A stretch of DNA of 64,000 nucleotides from Curtobacterium sp. MMLR14_010 (GTDB lineage Bacteria > Actinomycetota > Actinomycetes > Actinomycetales > Microbacteriaceae). Position 1 is the first letter of the stretch; the number at the start of each line of letters is the position of its first letter. Under the pieces are notes generated by a model, which saw only the letters and a list, made by a program, of their open reading frames with translations, was not told the DNA's origin and searched no databases. This document shows, piece after piece, positions 40,843-48,832 of the stretch. The stretch is from positions 785,201 to 849,200 of the forward strand of contig NZ_MJGV01000046.1 of the NCBI RefSeq assembly GCF_001865015.1, read 5' to 3'. A program made the translations under genes and the position numbers.

Positions 40843-41354
40843 AGCGACGAACTTCCCTGCTCCTGTCTGGAGCGATCGCCTTCAGTACGACACTGTGTCT
40901 CGCCGGCTGCTCGCAGTCGCATGACGAAGGGGGTGCAGACCTGATGAACGCTGACAAGGTTCGCTCTTCGATGCAGCAGTTCGTGCGGGACACCATGACG
41001 GAAGCCGACGGTGAGTGGACCAGCGTGGGCGGCGCGCCGTCGCCCGACGCCTGTGTTCTGAAGGCTGGAAGTTCTGGCGTTTCGTTCTCGTGGAACCAGC
41101 AGGCCGCAGGCGTAGCGGACCCGGAATCGCTGGTCCACCGGATTGAGAAGTACTGGAAAGCGCAGGGCCTCACGAACTCGGAGCGCCAGGGTCAGCGAGG
41201 CGACGGGCTGACCCTCTACACGGTGGTGGGCGAAGGTGAACCCGTGCGATCCATCTCGGTCAACGCGAGCGAGCACCGGACCTCGATCCAGGTGGAGTCC
41301 TTGTGCGGGACGGGGGAAGTCTCGGACTACATCGGTGGTGCGAGCGATGGGTAG
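40839..41354 (+). CDS. Lipoprotein, putative immunity protein 4 of module A (family I)
   Basis: 171 residues from GTG 40839 in a GTGA overlap. Signal MKRRTSLLLSGAIAFSTTLC then LAGC, Cys 24. Family I again: VRSSMQQFVRDTMTEADGEW, SPDACVLKAGSSGVSFSWNQ, DPESLVHRIEKYWKAQGLTN, VESLCGTGEVSDY. It is more diverged from copies 1 and 2 than those are from each other. Confidence 0.65.
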   Translation: MKRRTSLLLSGAIAFSTTLCLAGCSQSHDEGGADLMNADKVRSSMQQFVRDTMTEADGEWTSVGGAPSPDACVLKAGSSGVSFSWNQQAAGVADPESLVHRIEKYWKAQGLTNSERQGQRGDGLTLYTVVGEGEPVRSISVNASEHRTSIQVESLCGTGEVSDYIGGASDG

Positions 41355-41850
41355 GTCTGGTGCAGTCTCGGCAGTCCTCGCGACGTTGCTTGCAGCGGGG
41401 GTCGCCGGTTGCGCGTCCGATCCCGGAGGAAGTTCGTCGACGAACAGCACGAGCACTCGGTATGCCGCAGAAGATTCGCTCCGACTGGTCTTCTCGGTCC
41501 CCGGCTCGACGTGGTCGTCCGGCAACACGAACTCCGAGCCCGCCGACGCCGAGTGCACGCACCACGGCGATCCGCACGGCGGCCAGCAGTGGCACTGGAA
41601 CGCGGCGGGTTCTGCATCGGAGGATCCGAAGGCCTACATCGACTCGGTCGCGACGACGCTGCGACATGACGCCCGGCCGGTCACCATCACCTCAGCAGAA
41701 GCCGGGACGTACGGGACGCTGTACCAGGCGACGGCCGACGACGACGGACGCCCGACCATCGCGGTGACAGCCAATCCGCGGACGACGACAGTCACAGTCG
41801 AATCGACCTGCATCCCGGCGTCTCGAGGATCTGGCCGAGGGCGAACATGA
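41347..41850 (+). CDS. Lipoprotein, putative immunity protein 5 of module A (family II)
   Basis: 167 residues; ATG 41347, 8-base overlap with the previous stop. Signal MGRSGAVSAVLATLLAAGVA then GC, Cys 22. Family II match to protein 3: LRLVFSVPGSTWSSGN, ECTHHGDPHGGQQWHWNAAG, EDPKAYIDSVATTLRHDARP, YGTLYQATA, TVTVESTCIPAS. It ends in an ATGA that could start the next frame. Confidence 0.65.
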   Translation: MGRSGAVSAVLATLLAAGVAGCASDPGGSSSTNSTSTRYAAEDSLRLVFSVPGSTWSSGNTNSEPADAECTHHGDPHGGQQWHWNAAGSASEDPKAYIDSVATTLRHDARPVTITSAEAGTYGTLYQATADDDGRPTIAVTANPRTTTVTVESTCIPASRGSGRGRT

Positions 41851-41945
41851 CCGATCGCCGAGGGCCGTGCGCCCGAGAACAGGCCACCCGAGCTTCAGCC
41901 GCAACATCAAGTCACCGCCGAGCCCTGCGGAAGCGACCACCTCGA

Positions 41946-42455
41946 ATGCACTCGAGACGCACGATCATCATGGCGGCGCTCGTCGCGCTCGTCCCGCTCT
42001 CAGTCAGCGCGTGCGCGGGCTCAGGCCCGGTCCGGTCATCCACACCAACGCAGTCCGAGGAACAGACGGTGAGACCCACCGAAGCGCGCCAGGAAGGCAG
42101 CGACGTCATCGCCGAGCTGCGGAAGCTCGACGACGAAGCCGTGCCGCTGTCCCCGTCGCCCAGTTCGGTGGAGTGCGGACCGCATTCGGACGAAGGCGTC
42201 GAGTTCCATTGGGCTGTCCAGGGCGCTGCCACCGAGGACCCACGTGAGTATGCCGCACGCGCAGCCACTGTCCTCAAGGGCGCTGGTTTCTCGACGAACC
42301 GGTCGACCAGCGAACTCACCGACAAGCGGCCCCTCTACTTCGTCGGCGGCGAATCGTCGAGCGGCGCACAGGTCGCTCTGAGCGCAAGTGCGATGAACAC
42401 GGTGCTGCAGGTCTCATCCGCTTGCGCGGACGGAGCGGCAAGCGACTTCGACTGA
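41946..42455 (+). CDS. Lipoprotein, putative immunity protein 6 of module A (family II-like)
   Basis: 169 residues if started at ATG 41946, which gives a compact signal MHSRRTIIMAALVALVPLSV then SAC (Cys 23). An ATGA-coupled ATG at 41847 adds 33 basic residues that do not fit a signal peptide. The body has IAELRKLDDEAVPLSP, SVECGPHSDEGVEFHWAVQG, EDPREYAARAATVLKGAGFS and LQVSSACADGAASDF. It is last of the array; no terminator-like hairpin is seen before the convergent gene, 79 bases on. Confidence 0.6.
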   Translation: MHSRRTIIMAALVALVPLSVSACAGSGPVRSSTPTQSEEQTVRPTEARQEGSDVIAELRKLDDEAVPLSPSPSSVECGPHSDEGVEFHWAVQGAATEDPREYAARAATVLKGAGFSTNRSTSELTDKRPLYFVGGESSSGAQVALSASAMNTVLQVSSACADGAASDFD

Positions 42456-42534
42456 GCCGCGGCTCGCCCGCAATCCCGACCACCCAGCCGGCGCCGGAGA
42501 CTCCCCCCATCGAAGCCTCCGACGCCGCGCCGAC

Positions 42535-43545
42535 TCAGACCGCGGCACCCCGCAGTGCCTGCGAGCTCAGCGCCACGAGGTCGTCCGCGCGGAGCCCCGG
42601 CCACCCGTGCAGCAACTCACGCCACTGCGCGGGCAGCGCCGACGCGCCGTGGACGGCCCCCGCCAGTCCTCCGGCGATCGCCGCGACCGTGTCGGTGTCG
42701 TTGCCCGACCGGACTGCGGCGACGAGGGCGTCCTCGAGCGAGTCCGCCCGGAGCACCGCGGCGTACGCGGCCTGCAGCGCCGAGACGACCCAGCCGTTCG
42801 TCGCGGTGAAGTCGACGGGCACGCCGGCCTCGGCTGCGTCGAGCCGGTCAGCCCACAGCGCGCGGCGGTCCTCGGGCAGGAAGTCCAGCCCCCGCCGGAC
42901 GTCGAGCACCCCGTGCACGATCGCGTGCCGGATCGCCAGGCACCAGAGCACGCAGCCGTCACCGGCGTCCGCCTCGAAGTGGGTCAGATCGCTGACCGCG
43001 CGCGCCGCCGTGACGAGCGCCGCCTCGTCGTCCAGGTACCCGAGGACCAGCGGCGTCGTCCGCATCAGCGAACCGTTGCCAGCGGAACGACCGCTCTGGT
43101 CGTGTTCGAGACGGGCCGCAGCGCGCGCTGCGGAGGCGGTCCGAGCCTCTCCCCACGAGCTCGGCCGTCCCGCCGCTCCGCAAGCTCCGCGCCGCGCCGG
43201 AACCGGCTCGCGTGGGCCCAGACCGGCCAGGACGCTCCGTGTCTGGATGCCGACGTCCGGGGCGGTCCGCGCCCAGTCGGCCCAGGCCGCGACGAGGCTG
43301 TCGAGGACAGCCTCGTCGGCGAAGGACCCACCGCGGGCGAGGGTCCGCAGGATCGGGACGGCCATGCTCGTGTCGTCGGTCCACTCCCCCGGTGCCCAGT
43401 TGAACATCCCGCCGCCCTTCATGCGGATCAGGGTGGGCTCCGGGACGGGCGGCTGGAACTCGTAGCCGGCGCCGAGGGCGTCGCCCGCGGCGGATCCGAG
43501 AACGGCGCCCACCGCACGGTCGAGGATGTCCGGGTTGAGGGTCAT
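42535..43545 (-). CDS. ADP-ribosylglycohydrolase family protein
   Basis: 336 residues from ATG 43545. DraG/ARH signatures: AVGAVLGSAAGDALGAGYEF, GEWTDDTSMAVPILR (TDDT metal site), NGSLMRTTPLVLGYLDDEA (NGS/MR) and RSGNDTDTVAAIAGGLAGAVHG (DTD metal site). It removes ADP-ribose from proteins, nucleic acids or small molecules using two Mg ions in the cytosol. The divergent neighbour is an NrtR-like NUDIX regulator, a family whose ligand is ADP-ribose, and two operator-like repeats lie between them. The pair probably handles ADP-ribose or NAD turnover. Confidence 0.85.
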   Translation of the reverse strand: MTLNPDILDRAVGAVLGSAAGDALGAGYEFQPPVPEPTLIRMKGGGMFNWAPGEWTDDTSMAVPILRTLARGGSFADEAVLDSLVAAWADWARTAPDVGIQTRSVLAGLGPREPVPARRGACGAAGRPSSWGEARTASAARAAARLEHDQSGRSAGNGSLMRTTPLVLGYLDDEAALVTAARAVSDLTHFEADAGDGCVLWCLAIRHAIVHGVLDVRRGLDFLPEDRRALWADRLDAAEAGVPVDFTATNGWVVSALQAAYAAVLRADSLEDALVAAVRSGNDTDTVAAIAGGLAGAVHGASALPAQWRELLHGWPGLRADDLVALSSQALRGAAV

Positions 43546-43565
43546 GGCCGCTCCGATCGGTTCGG

Positions 43566-43587
43566 GTTCACGCAGGATCGCGTAAAC
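43566..43587. promoter_or_regulatory. Operator-like repeat 1 (GTTCACGC...GCGTAAAC)
   Basis: A 22-base imperfect palindrome with ends GTTCACGC and GCGTAAAC. It aligns without gaps to the site at 43609-43630, and the centres are 43 bases apart, about four helical turns. It lies 21 bases upstream of the glycohydrolase start. Confidence 0.6.
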
Positions 43588-43608
43588 CCATCATGCACGG
43601 CGCTTCAC

Positions 43609-43630
43609 GTTTGCGCAAGACCGCGTAAAC
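43609..43630. promoter_or_regulatory. Operator-like repeat 2 (GTTTGCGC...GCGTAAAC)
   Basis: A 22-base imperfect palindrome with ends GTTTGCGC and GCGTAAAC. It ends 7 bases before the NUDIX-regulator ATG. TAAACT at 43626-43631 could be the -10 of a leaderless transcript, so binding here would block the regulator's own promoter. Confidence 0.6.
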
Positions 43631-43637
43631 TCGCCGC

Positions 43638-44276
43638 ATGAGCGACTCCTTCCGGGACAGCAGCGGCAAGCGGCTGTCGGACTACCCTCGGCCCTCGGTC
43701 GCGGTGGACACCGCCGTCCTGACCGTGCCGATCGGTGGGCCGCTCTCCGTCGTCCAAGTCCGCGACCAGGTCGCCGGGGACTGGCGCCTGCCGGGGACGT
43801 TCGTCCACGAGGGCGAACGGCTCGCTGACGCTGTGCTGCGATCACTGCGGGACAAGGCCGGCGTGACCGGGCTCGCGCCGCGGCAGCTGCACGTGTTCGA
43901 CGATCCCTCGCGGGACGACCGGGGATGGGTGCTGTCGGTGGCGCACCTCGACGTGGTGCCGGCTGCTGCTCTGCAGACGGCACTGGAGGCTCGGGTCACG
44001 CCCGTCAGCGAGGCGACCGGGATGGTGCATGGGCACGACGACATCCTCGAGTTCGCGGTTGCGCAGCTCCGCGCCGACCACCGGGGCGCTCCCGATCCGC
44101 ACGGGCTGCTGCCGTCGCCGTTCACGATGTCGGCGTTGCGGGGGTTGCACGAGGCCGTGCTCGGGGAGCGGCTGCTGCCGGACTCGTTCCGGCGGGCGAT
44201 GCTGCCGATGTTGACGGCCACCGCCGAGAAGCGAGCGGCGGGGCCGGGGAAGCCGGCGGTGTTGTACCGGCGGTAG
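43638..44276 (+). CDS. NrtR-like NUDIX transcriptional regulator
   Basis: 212 residues from ATG 43638. The N-terminal NUDIX-fold domain (VAVDTAVLTVPIGGPLSVVQ, GDWRLPGTFVHEGERLADAV, LRDKAGVTG) has a NUDIX box degraded at catalytic glutamates, as in NrtR repressors that bind but do not cleave ADP-ribose. The C-terminal 70 residues (SPFTMSALRGLHEAVLGERL, LPDSFRRAMLPML) form the NrtR winged helix. It is predicted to bind the two repeats at its promoter and to be released by ADP-ribose. Adjacent ADP-ribosylglycohydrolase fits that ligand. Confidence 0.8.
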   Translation: MSDSFRDSSGKRLSDYPRPSVAVDTAVLTVPIGGPLSVVQVRDQVAGDWRLPGTFVHEGERLADAVLRSLRDKAGVTGLAPRQLHVFDDPSRDDRGWVLSVAHLDVVPAAALQTALEARVTPVSEATGMVHGHDDILEFAVAQLRADHRGAPDPHGLLPSPFTMSALRGLHEAVLGERLLPDSFRRAMLPMLTATAEKRAAGPGKPAVLYRR

Positions 44277-44442
44277 CGCGCGGCCGCTCCGCGACGTCGC
44301 CTGACGGCGCAGACCCGGCCTGGAGGCGCGGCTCACCTCCGCAACGCACGTGACCTTGACGAGGTGATCCGGGCCTCCACACCGGTCCCCCTGGACCGCC
44401 GGCTGCGCGCCGGAGAGCAGCCGTGCCTCCTAGGGTGGAGGC

Positions 44443-45009
44443 ATGGGGGAACTCGACGAGATCGCACGGCGGGCGTGGCGCCGCACCATCCCCATCGCGA
44501 TCGGTGGCTTCGTCGTCGGAGCCGTCATCGGGGCATTGCTGCCGGGCACCGACTCGGCGCTGGGACGGTTCCTGTCGGTCGTCGGCTTCGGTCTGTGCGT
44601 CGGCGGACTCAGCGGGACGTTCTCGCTGCTCACGGCGACCTTCCGGGTCGCTCCGTCGCTGCAGGGCCCCCTCCGCGGGCTCGGCCGCGCGGACCAGCAG
44701 GGTGTTCGGCGCGCGGTGTTCTCCGGTCAGCCGATCGAGCCCGCGGGGTCCGAGCTGGCGCACAGGGCTCACGACTGGGCGCGGGGCAGCGTGGTGGCGT
44801 TGCCCGTGGCCCTGGGACAGTTCCTGCTGCTGTACGCGGGCATCGCCGGGCCACAGGTCCCGAACGTGATCCGCGATGACGTCTGGAACCCGGAGTTCCC
44901 CCGCATCCTCATCGCTGCCCTCGTGGTGGTGGCGACCGTCTTCAGCGTCGTGCTCGGCCGTCAGATCCGGGGCGCGCGCCGGTACCTGGCCGCGACGAAT
45001 GATCGGTAG
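44443..45009 (+). CDS. Membrane protein (188 residues)
   Basis: ATG 44443. Four hydrophobic helices: IPIAIGGFVVGAVIGALLPG (about 15-34), FLSVVGFGLCVGGLSGTFSL (42-62), VVALPVALGQFLLLYAGIAG (118-138) and ILIAALVVVATVFSVVLG (153-171), with a cytoplasmic loop between helices 2 and 3 and a basic tail. No family was recognised. The 166 bases upstream contain GGAGGC/GCCTCC near-palindromes but no gene. Confidence 0.6.
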   Translation: MGELDEIARRAWRRTIPIAIGGFVVGAVIGALLPGTDSALGRFLSVVGFGLCVGGLSGTFSLLTATFRVAPSLQGPLRGLGRADQQGVRRAVFSGQPIEPAGSELAHRAHDWARGSVVALPVALGQFLLLYAGIAGPQVPNVIRDDVWNPEFPRILIAALVVVATVFSVVLGRQIRGARRYLAATNDR

Positions 45010-45054
45010 CGGCCGTCCTTCGACGCGTCACACAGCGGGACGAGCTGGGGGCCG

Positions 45055-45276
45055 TCAGCGCCCGGACATCGGCACGAAGCGCGGTCCGTCGTACCCGTCA
45101 CGGACGACATGTGCCGTGAAGTCCTCGAGCGACCGCACCCAGTGGCCGCGCTCCCCGTACAGCGCCTGGTAGACGACGACCGGCGCCTCGGTCTCGACGT
45201 CCTTCGCAACGAGCAGCACCTCGTATTCGCCGCCCTTGAAGTGTCGGTAGCGTCCCGGGGTCACGTCGCTGCTCAC
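45055..45276 (-). CDS. DUF1653 family protein
   Basis: 73 residues from GTG 45276. The DUF1653 signature is complete: TPGRYRHFKGGEYEVLLVAK, APVVVYQALYGERGHWVRSL, and RFVPM at the end. It is a small cytosolic beta-rich domain of unknown role, widespread in bacteria. The in-frame region further upstream lacks conservation and is excluded. Confidence 0.8.
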   Translation of the reverse strand: MSSDVTPGRYRHFKGGEYEVLLVAKDVETEAPVVVYQALYGERGHWVRSLEDFTAHVVRDGYDGPRFVPMSGR

Positions 45277-45378
45277 GCACCCGATGCTACGGCCGGGCAG
45301 CCACCGCAAAACACGGCCTCCCCACGCGAGAACCCGCCACAGGTCAGAGAATGAACACCGGCCGATTCCACTTGCGAC

Positions 45379-45609
45379 GTGGTCGCCGAAATCAGCGCGT
45401 TCCACAGGTCGCTCCGTGTGGTCGTAGCCGTTCGGGAGGCTTGGCATCCGGCCTCCTTGCTGGTCTCCGCTCCGTGCAACGCGGGGGCAACTGCGGATCG
45501 GGTCGCCGACATCACCGCCGAGGATGGCGATCTGGAGGTCTATGTAGTGGAGGAAACACCCGAGCACGAGGGCGTTCAGAAGTTCCTGCAACAGGAGCTC
45601 GAGCGGTGA
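45379..45609 (+). CDS. Possible small protein or gene remnant
   Basis: A frame from GTG 45379 encodes 76 residues with HRSLRVVVAVREAWHPASLL, DITAEDGDLEVYVVEETPEH and KFLQQELER. Third positions are GC-rich and the end looks like a natural C-terminal helix. No ribosome site is seen and a stop lies just upstream (45352-45354), so it may be the 3' remnant of a longer gene at the edge of the lower-GC block. The 45277-45647 stretch holds nothing else. Confidence 0.3.
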   Translation: MVAEISAFHRSLRVVVAVREAWHPASLLVSAPCNAGATADRVADITAEDGDLEVYVVEETPEHEGVQKFLQQELER

Positions 45610-45647
45610 GGCACCACGGGCCTGCCGCGACACGATAGAACTGACTC

Positions 45648-46052
45648 ATGCGGGTCATCGAAGTCGTTGCAGCCGTGATTAATCGGGAGAACGGTCAAAT
45701 CCTCGCATGCAGACGAGCGCCTGGGCGGACGTCTGCCGGCCTCTGGGAGTTTCCCGGTGGGAAAGTCGAGCGAAGCGAGGATCCGAGAGAGGCACTGATT
45801 CGAGAGATCCGCGAAGAACTCGACACGAAGATACGCATTGGGCTTCTGGTGACTCGGACCACCACTCGGGTGGGCGAGCTGCAAATAGACCTTGCGTGCT
45901 ATCGAGTCGAGTTTGACGGTGTCGAGCCCAAGGAGAGCGCCGACCACGACGAGTTGCAATGGATGTTCCCGTCGGACCTCCACCACCTTGACTGGGCCTT
46001 GCCGGATCTTCCCGCAGTCCAGCTTCTGGCTGAGGATCAGCCAAGGCCGTAA
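45648..46052 (+). CDS. mutT: MutT-like NUDIX pyrophosphohydrolase
   Basis: 134 residues from ATG 45648. The complete NUDIX box runs GGKVERSEDPREALIREIRE then ELD (G-x5-E-x7-REUxEE). VIEVVAAVINRENGQILACRR and GLWEFPGGK match MutT/(deoxy)nucleoside triphosphate pyrophosphohydrolases that clear 8-oxo-dGTP and related nucleotides. Base composition is less GC-rich than the chromosome-like genes nearby. Its 3' end overlaps the convergent HNH gene by 16 bases. Confidence 0.8.
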   Translation: MRVIEVVAAVINRENGQILACRRAPGRTSAGLWEFPGGKVERSEDPREALIREIREELDTKIRIGLLVTRTTTRVGELQIDLACYRVEFDGVEPKESADHDELQWMFPSDLHHLDWALPDLPAVQLLAEDQPRP

Positions 46053-46987
46053 CGTTGCGCTTTCGCTTTCTGGAATCGACGATGGTGAGCGAAGTACTGC
46101 TCTGTGGCCTTGTTCCAGACGTAACAGGTGCGCCCGAGCAGCGCATCGATGGCGAGAGTCAGGTCCTCCGTCATCGGTGTGCGGCGCGGGCCGCGTGCCA
46201 CCACTCCTCCTGGGTTGACGACCACATAACCCAGTTCGAACAGGGAATCGCATCCGATCAGACAGGCTGGCATGACAGTGTCCGTTCGACCGCGCTCGGC
46301 GCGGGACGTGTCTGCTCTCCGCTTGATGTGCGCGGTGACCAACATTGCCACAGGCAGATCCCGACCGCACAGCGAACAGGTCGCGAGGAGGTCGTCCCCG
46401 AAGAGATGTTTCCGAAGCAGCGTCTGCTCGCCCCGGACGTTGATCACGACGCGCCGATCCCCTCGGTAGTCGATCTCTGCATTGGCGGTTCCATCATCAG
46501 GCCAAGCGGGAAGTTGCGCGGCGTCCACGCGAAGGCCAACTTCCGCCAACAGCCATTCGGAGAGCGCCCCTGCAACCTCGGAGAGATACACCTGCTTCAC
46601 AGCGCCGCGCGTTGAGAACGGCCACGCGGTGTTGTCCCGTTCGGTACGGAGTTCGAGAGGAATGCCGTTCAGCTCGATCGGTTGGTCAAGCTCCTGCATC
46701 TCGACTCTCAGCACTCTGCCGTCTGCGGACCATCGGGTCGCGGGATCCTCGAACGGCGGAGGTCCGTCAAAGGCGGGGGCGAGGACAGTGCTCCATGCCC
46801 GAACTGCCCCACGGGAGTAGTGGAAGACGAGGTCCCCCGCAGACGCGTCGAGCATGCGTTCCCAGTGTCCGCGAGGAGTTCCTGCTTCCACGCCTGCGCG
46901 TGGCCGCGACAGCTTGGGCGCCCAGAGCACGCGCGCTCGCAGCTCTTCTCCGAACGTCTGTCCCTGGTTGACCCAGAAGATCCGCAC
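46037..46987 (-). CDS. EVE-like/HNH endonuclease, type IV restriction-like
   Basis: 316 residues from ATG 46987. The N-terminal 120 residues read MRIFWVNQGQTFGEELRARV (first 20), HWERMLDASAGDLVFHYSRG and AVRAWSTVLAP, the pattern of EVE/PUA-like modified-base readers. The C-terminal HNH has CSLCGRDLP (CxxC), TAHIKRRADTS (catalytic His), CLIGCDSLFELGYVVVNPGG and a helical tail. EVE-HNH proteins cut DNA carrying modified cytosine. It is third in a minus-strand run with the helicase and MazG-like genes, 108 bases after the former. Confidence 0.75.
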   Translation of the reverse strand: MRIFWVNQGQTFGEELRARVLWAPKLSRPRAGVEAGTPRGHWERMLDASAGDLVFHYSRGAVRAWSTVLAPAFDGPPPFEDPATRWSADGRVLRVEMQELDQPIELNGIPLELRTERDNTAWPFSTRGAVKQVYLSEVAGALSEWLLAEVGLRVDAAQLPAWPDDGTANAEIDYRGDRRVVINVRGEQTLLRKHLFGDDLLATCSLCGRDLPVAMLVTAHIKRRADTSRAERGRTDTVMPACLIGCDSLFELGYVVVNPGGVVARGPRRTPMTEDLTLAIDALLGRTCYVWNKATEQYFAHHRRFQKAKAQRYGLG

Positions 46988-47095
46988 GTTTCCCCTCTTC
47001 CGTTTTGCTAACGGACGAGAGGCTAACGAGTGACTGCCGGTTGCGCTACATCCACACCCTCTTGAGCCGAAGGATGCCGACCGACCGCATAGCGT

Positions 47096-48832
47096 TCACG
47101 CGCGTCGGCGTCCAGATCGTTCAACGAACTGACGTAGGTGGCGGCGCAGATCCTCATCAGCGACGTAGAGGAACGTGCCTCGCACCCCACGGGTGAGCAG
47201 CACCGCGTAGATGTTACCGACCAAGCGGCGGAGGTCGTCGTCCGAATAGGTGATCCCGAGGCGCGGGTTGTTCTCCACGCCCTTCTTGTCGAAGTAGCTC
47301 GACCTGTTGAACAGGATCCGCTGTGCGACGGGGTCGAAGCGCAGGTCGGGCCCGATGATCACCCCGACATAGTTCAGATCGTATCCCTGCACGGTATGGA
47401 TCGATCCGACTTGCTCAATGGCCCCCGGGGAAGTGATCCAGTCCGTTTGAGTCTGATTCCATTGGAGTCGCCGCCCGTCGATCTCGATATCGATCGCGCT
47501 CTTGTCCCGCTTGCTCTTCCACTCCCACGCGTACCCGGCGACCAAGCGGGCAAGTCCGACCTCCGCGTCCTTCAGACGGATCGCGTCGTGCATCTCGCCG
47601 AGATCGTCGAACATCCGGAACTCGTAGTCGCCGAACGTCTCTTGCTCAGGCGATTCACCTCGCATGATCGCCCGCACGTACGAGACGTAATCTGCACCGC
47701 CCTGGACTCGCATCTGTGTGAAGAGTCGGTAGTACCGTCCACCTTCCCGAGCATGCCGAGCGAGGTCCGACTGGAGCTTCTGCGGAAGGTCAGCAGGCCG
47801 CACACTCTGCTCCGAGTCGAGAAGGAAGATCTGGTGCGTGCTCTGCTCTCGAATCCAATCGGCCTGCGTGTAGCGGTCACCGTCAGCGCCGAAGAGCTTC
47901 TCATTGATGTCCCCGAAGCTCTTGTTCTGGGGACCGGAGGCCTGGTTGGCGCGGTGGTTCAGCCGATGTGATTCGTCAACGACCAACAAGTCCCACTTCT
48001 CGTCGCTCTTGCCGACCTCGAATGGAGTCAGGACCATCGACTGGTCCAGCCCGGGCGTCTTGCGGAAGACGCGCTTCAAGGAGGCCCGAAGCGCTTGCTG
48101 CGGTACTACGAGACCGACACGAAGCTGAGCGAGCTGCTCGCGGTTCTCCAGGTTGAAGTAGTCCGAGAACATCGAGTCCCCGTCGACCTCGTCGACTCCG
48201 ACGCCATTGGCGATGTCGCTGAGGAGCTTGAGGAGGTAGACCGCGACGATCGTCTTACCCGTGCCCGGGTCACCTTGCACCACGATCGTGCTCCCGGTGT
48301 CTGACTCCAGATCCTCGAACAGTCCTTCAAGGATGTCCTCCATGACCACCGCCTGGTCACGATTGAGTGCTTTGAACGGCGAGAGCTTGTAAAGCTCACT
48401 GTTCTCAATGTCCGCGATGCTCCGCGTGAAGAGGTTCTGCTCCCGCAGTGCGTCGAAGATCTCCTCGAAGGTTGCGCGGTAGCGCTCTCGGTCGTAGTAG
48501 TCCGCGTTGACGACGCCCTTGTTGCTGTTGAGGACCGTGTACTTGTCGTCGCCGGCGAACAGTCCGATGAGTCGAGACTCCAGGTCGAGACAGACCGACT
48601 TGTTGAACGTACTGTCAAGCACCAGACGAACGGCCTTCAATGAACGCCGCTCCGCAGAGTCGAGATGTTGCCGCATTCGGGACGCCGTGTTCAGCGTCTC
48701 GCCGACGTAGACACGCTTTCCGTCGTCCAGGATGTAGACGACTGGCCAGTTCAAGAACCGTGGATCCTCTGCGCGCCAGAGCCGAAGGTGCGCCTCGGTG
48801 AACGGCCACCTGGCGATCTCAAAGCTGGTCAT
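47096..48832 (-). CDS. GIY-YIG nuclease fused to DUF2075 SF1-type helicase
   Basis: 578 residues from ATG 48832. The N-terminal GIY-YIG domain (about 28-115): VVYILDDGKRVYVGETLN, R at ASRMRQH and CLDLESRLIGLF (Glu). The DUF2075 motor has VVQGDPGTGKTIVAVYLLK (Walker A, about 187), LLVVDESHRLNH (Walker B), FLLDSEQSVR, and SIHTVQGYDLNYVGVI near the end. This fusion occurs in bacterial defence islands, but its mechanism is not established. It overlaps the MazG-like gene by 14 bases, so the two are coupled. It probably senses and unwinds or cuts foreign DNA. Confidence 0.75.
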   Translation of the reverse strand: MTSFEIARWPFTEAHLRLWRAEDPRFLNWPVVYILDDGKRVYVGETLNTASRMRQHLDSAERRSLKAVRLVLDSTFNKSVCLDLESRLIGLFAGDDKYTVLNSNKGVVNADYYDRERYRATFEEIFDALREQNLFTRSIADIENSELYKLSPFKALNRDQAVVMEDILEGLFEDLESDTGSTIVVQGDPGTGKTIVAVYLLKLLSDIANGVGVDEVDGDSMFSDYFNLENREQLAQLRVGLVVPQQALRASLKRVFRKTPGLDQSMVLTPFEVGKSDEKWDLLVVDESHRLNHRANQASGPQNKSFGDINEKLFGADGDRYTQADWIREQSTHQIFLLDSEQSVRPADLPQKLQSDLARHAREGGRYYRLFTQMRVQGGADYVSYVRAIMRGESPEQETFGDYEFRMFDDLGEMHDAIRLKDAEVGLARLVAGYAWEWKSKRDKSAIDIEIDGRRLQWNQTQTDWITSPGAIEQVGSIHTVQGYDLNYVGVIIGPDLRFDPVAQRILFNRSSYFDKKGVENNPRLGITYSDDDLRRLVGNIYAVLLTRGVRGTFLYVADEDLRRHLRQFVERSGRRRA

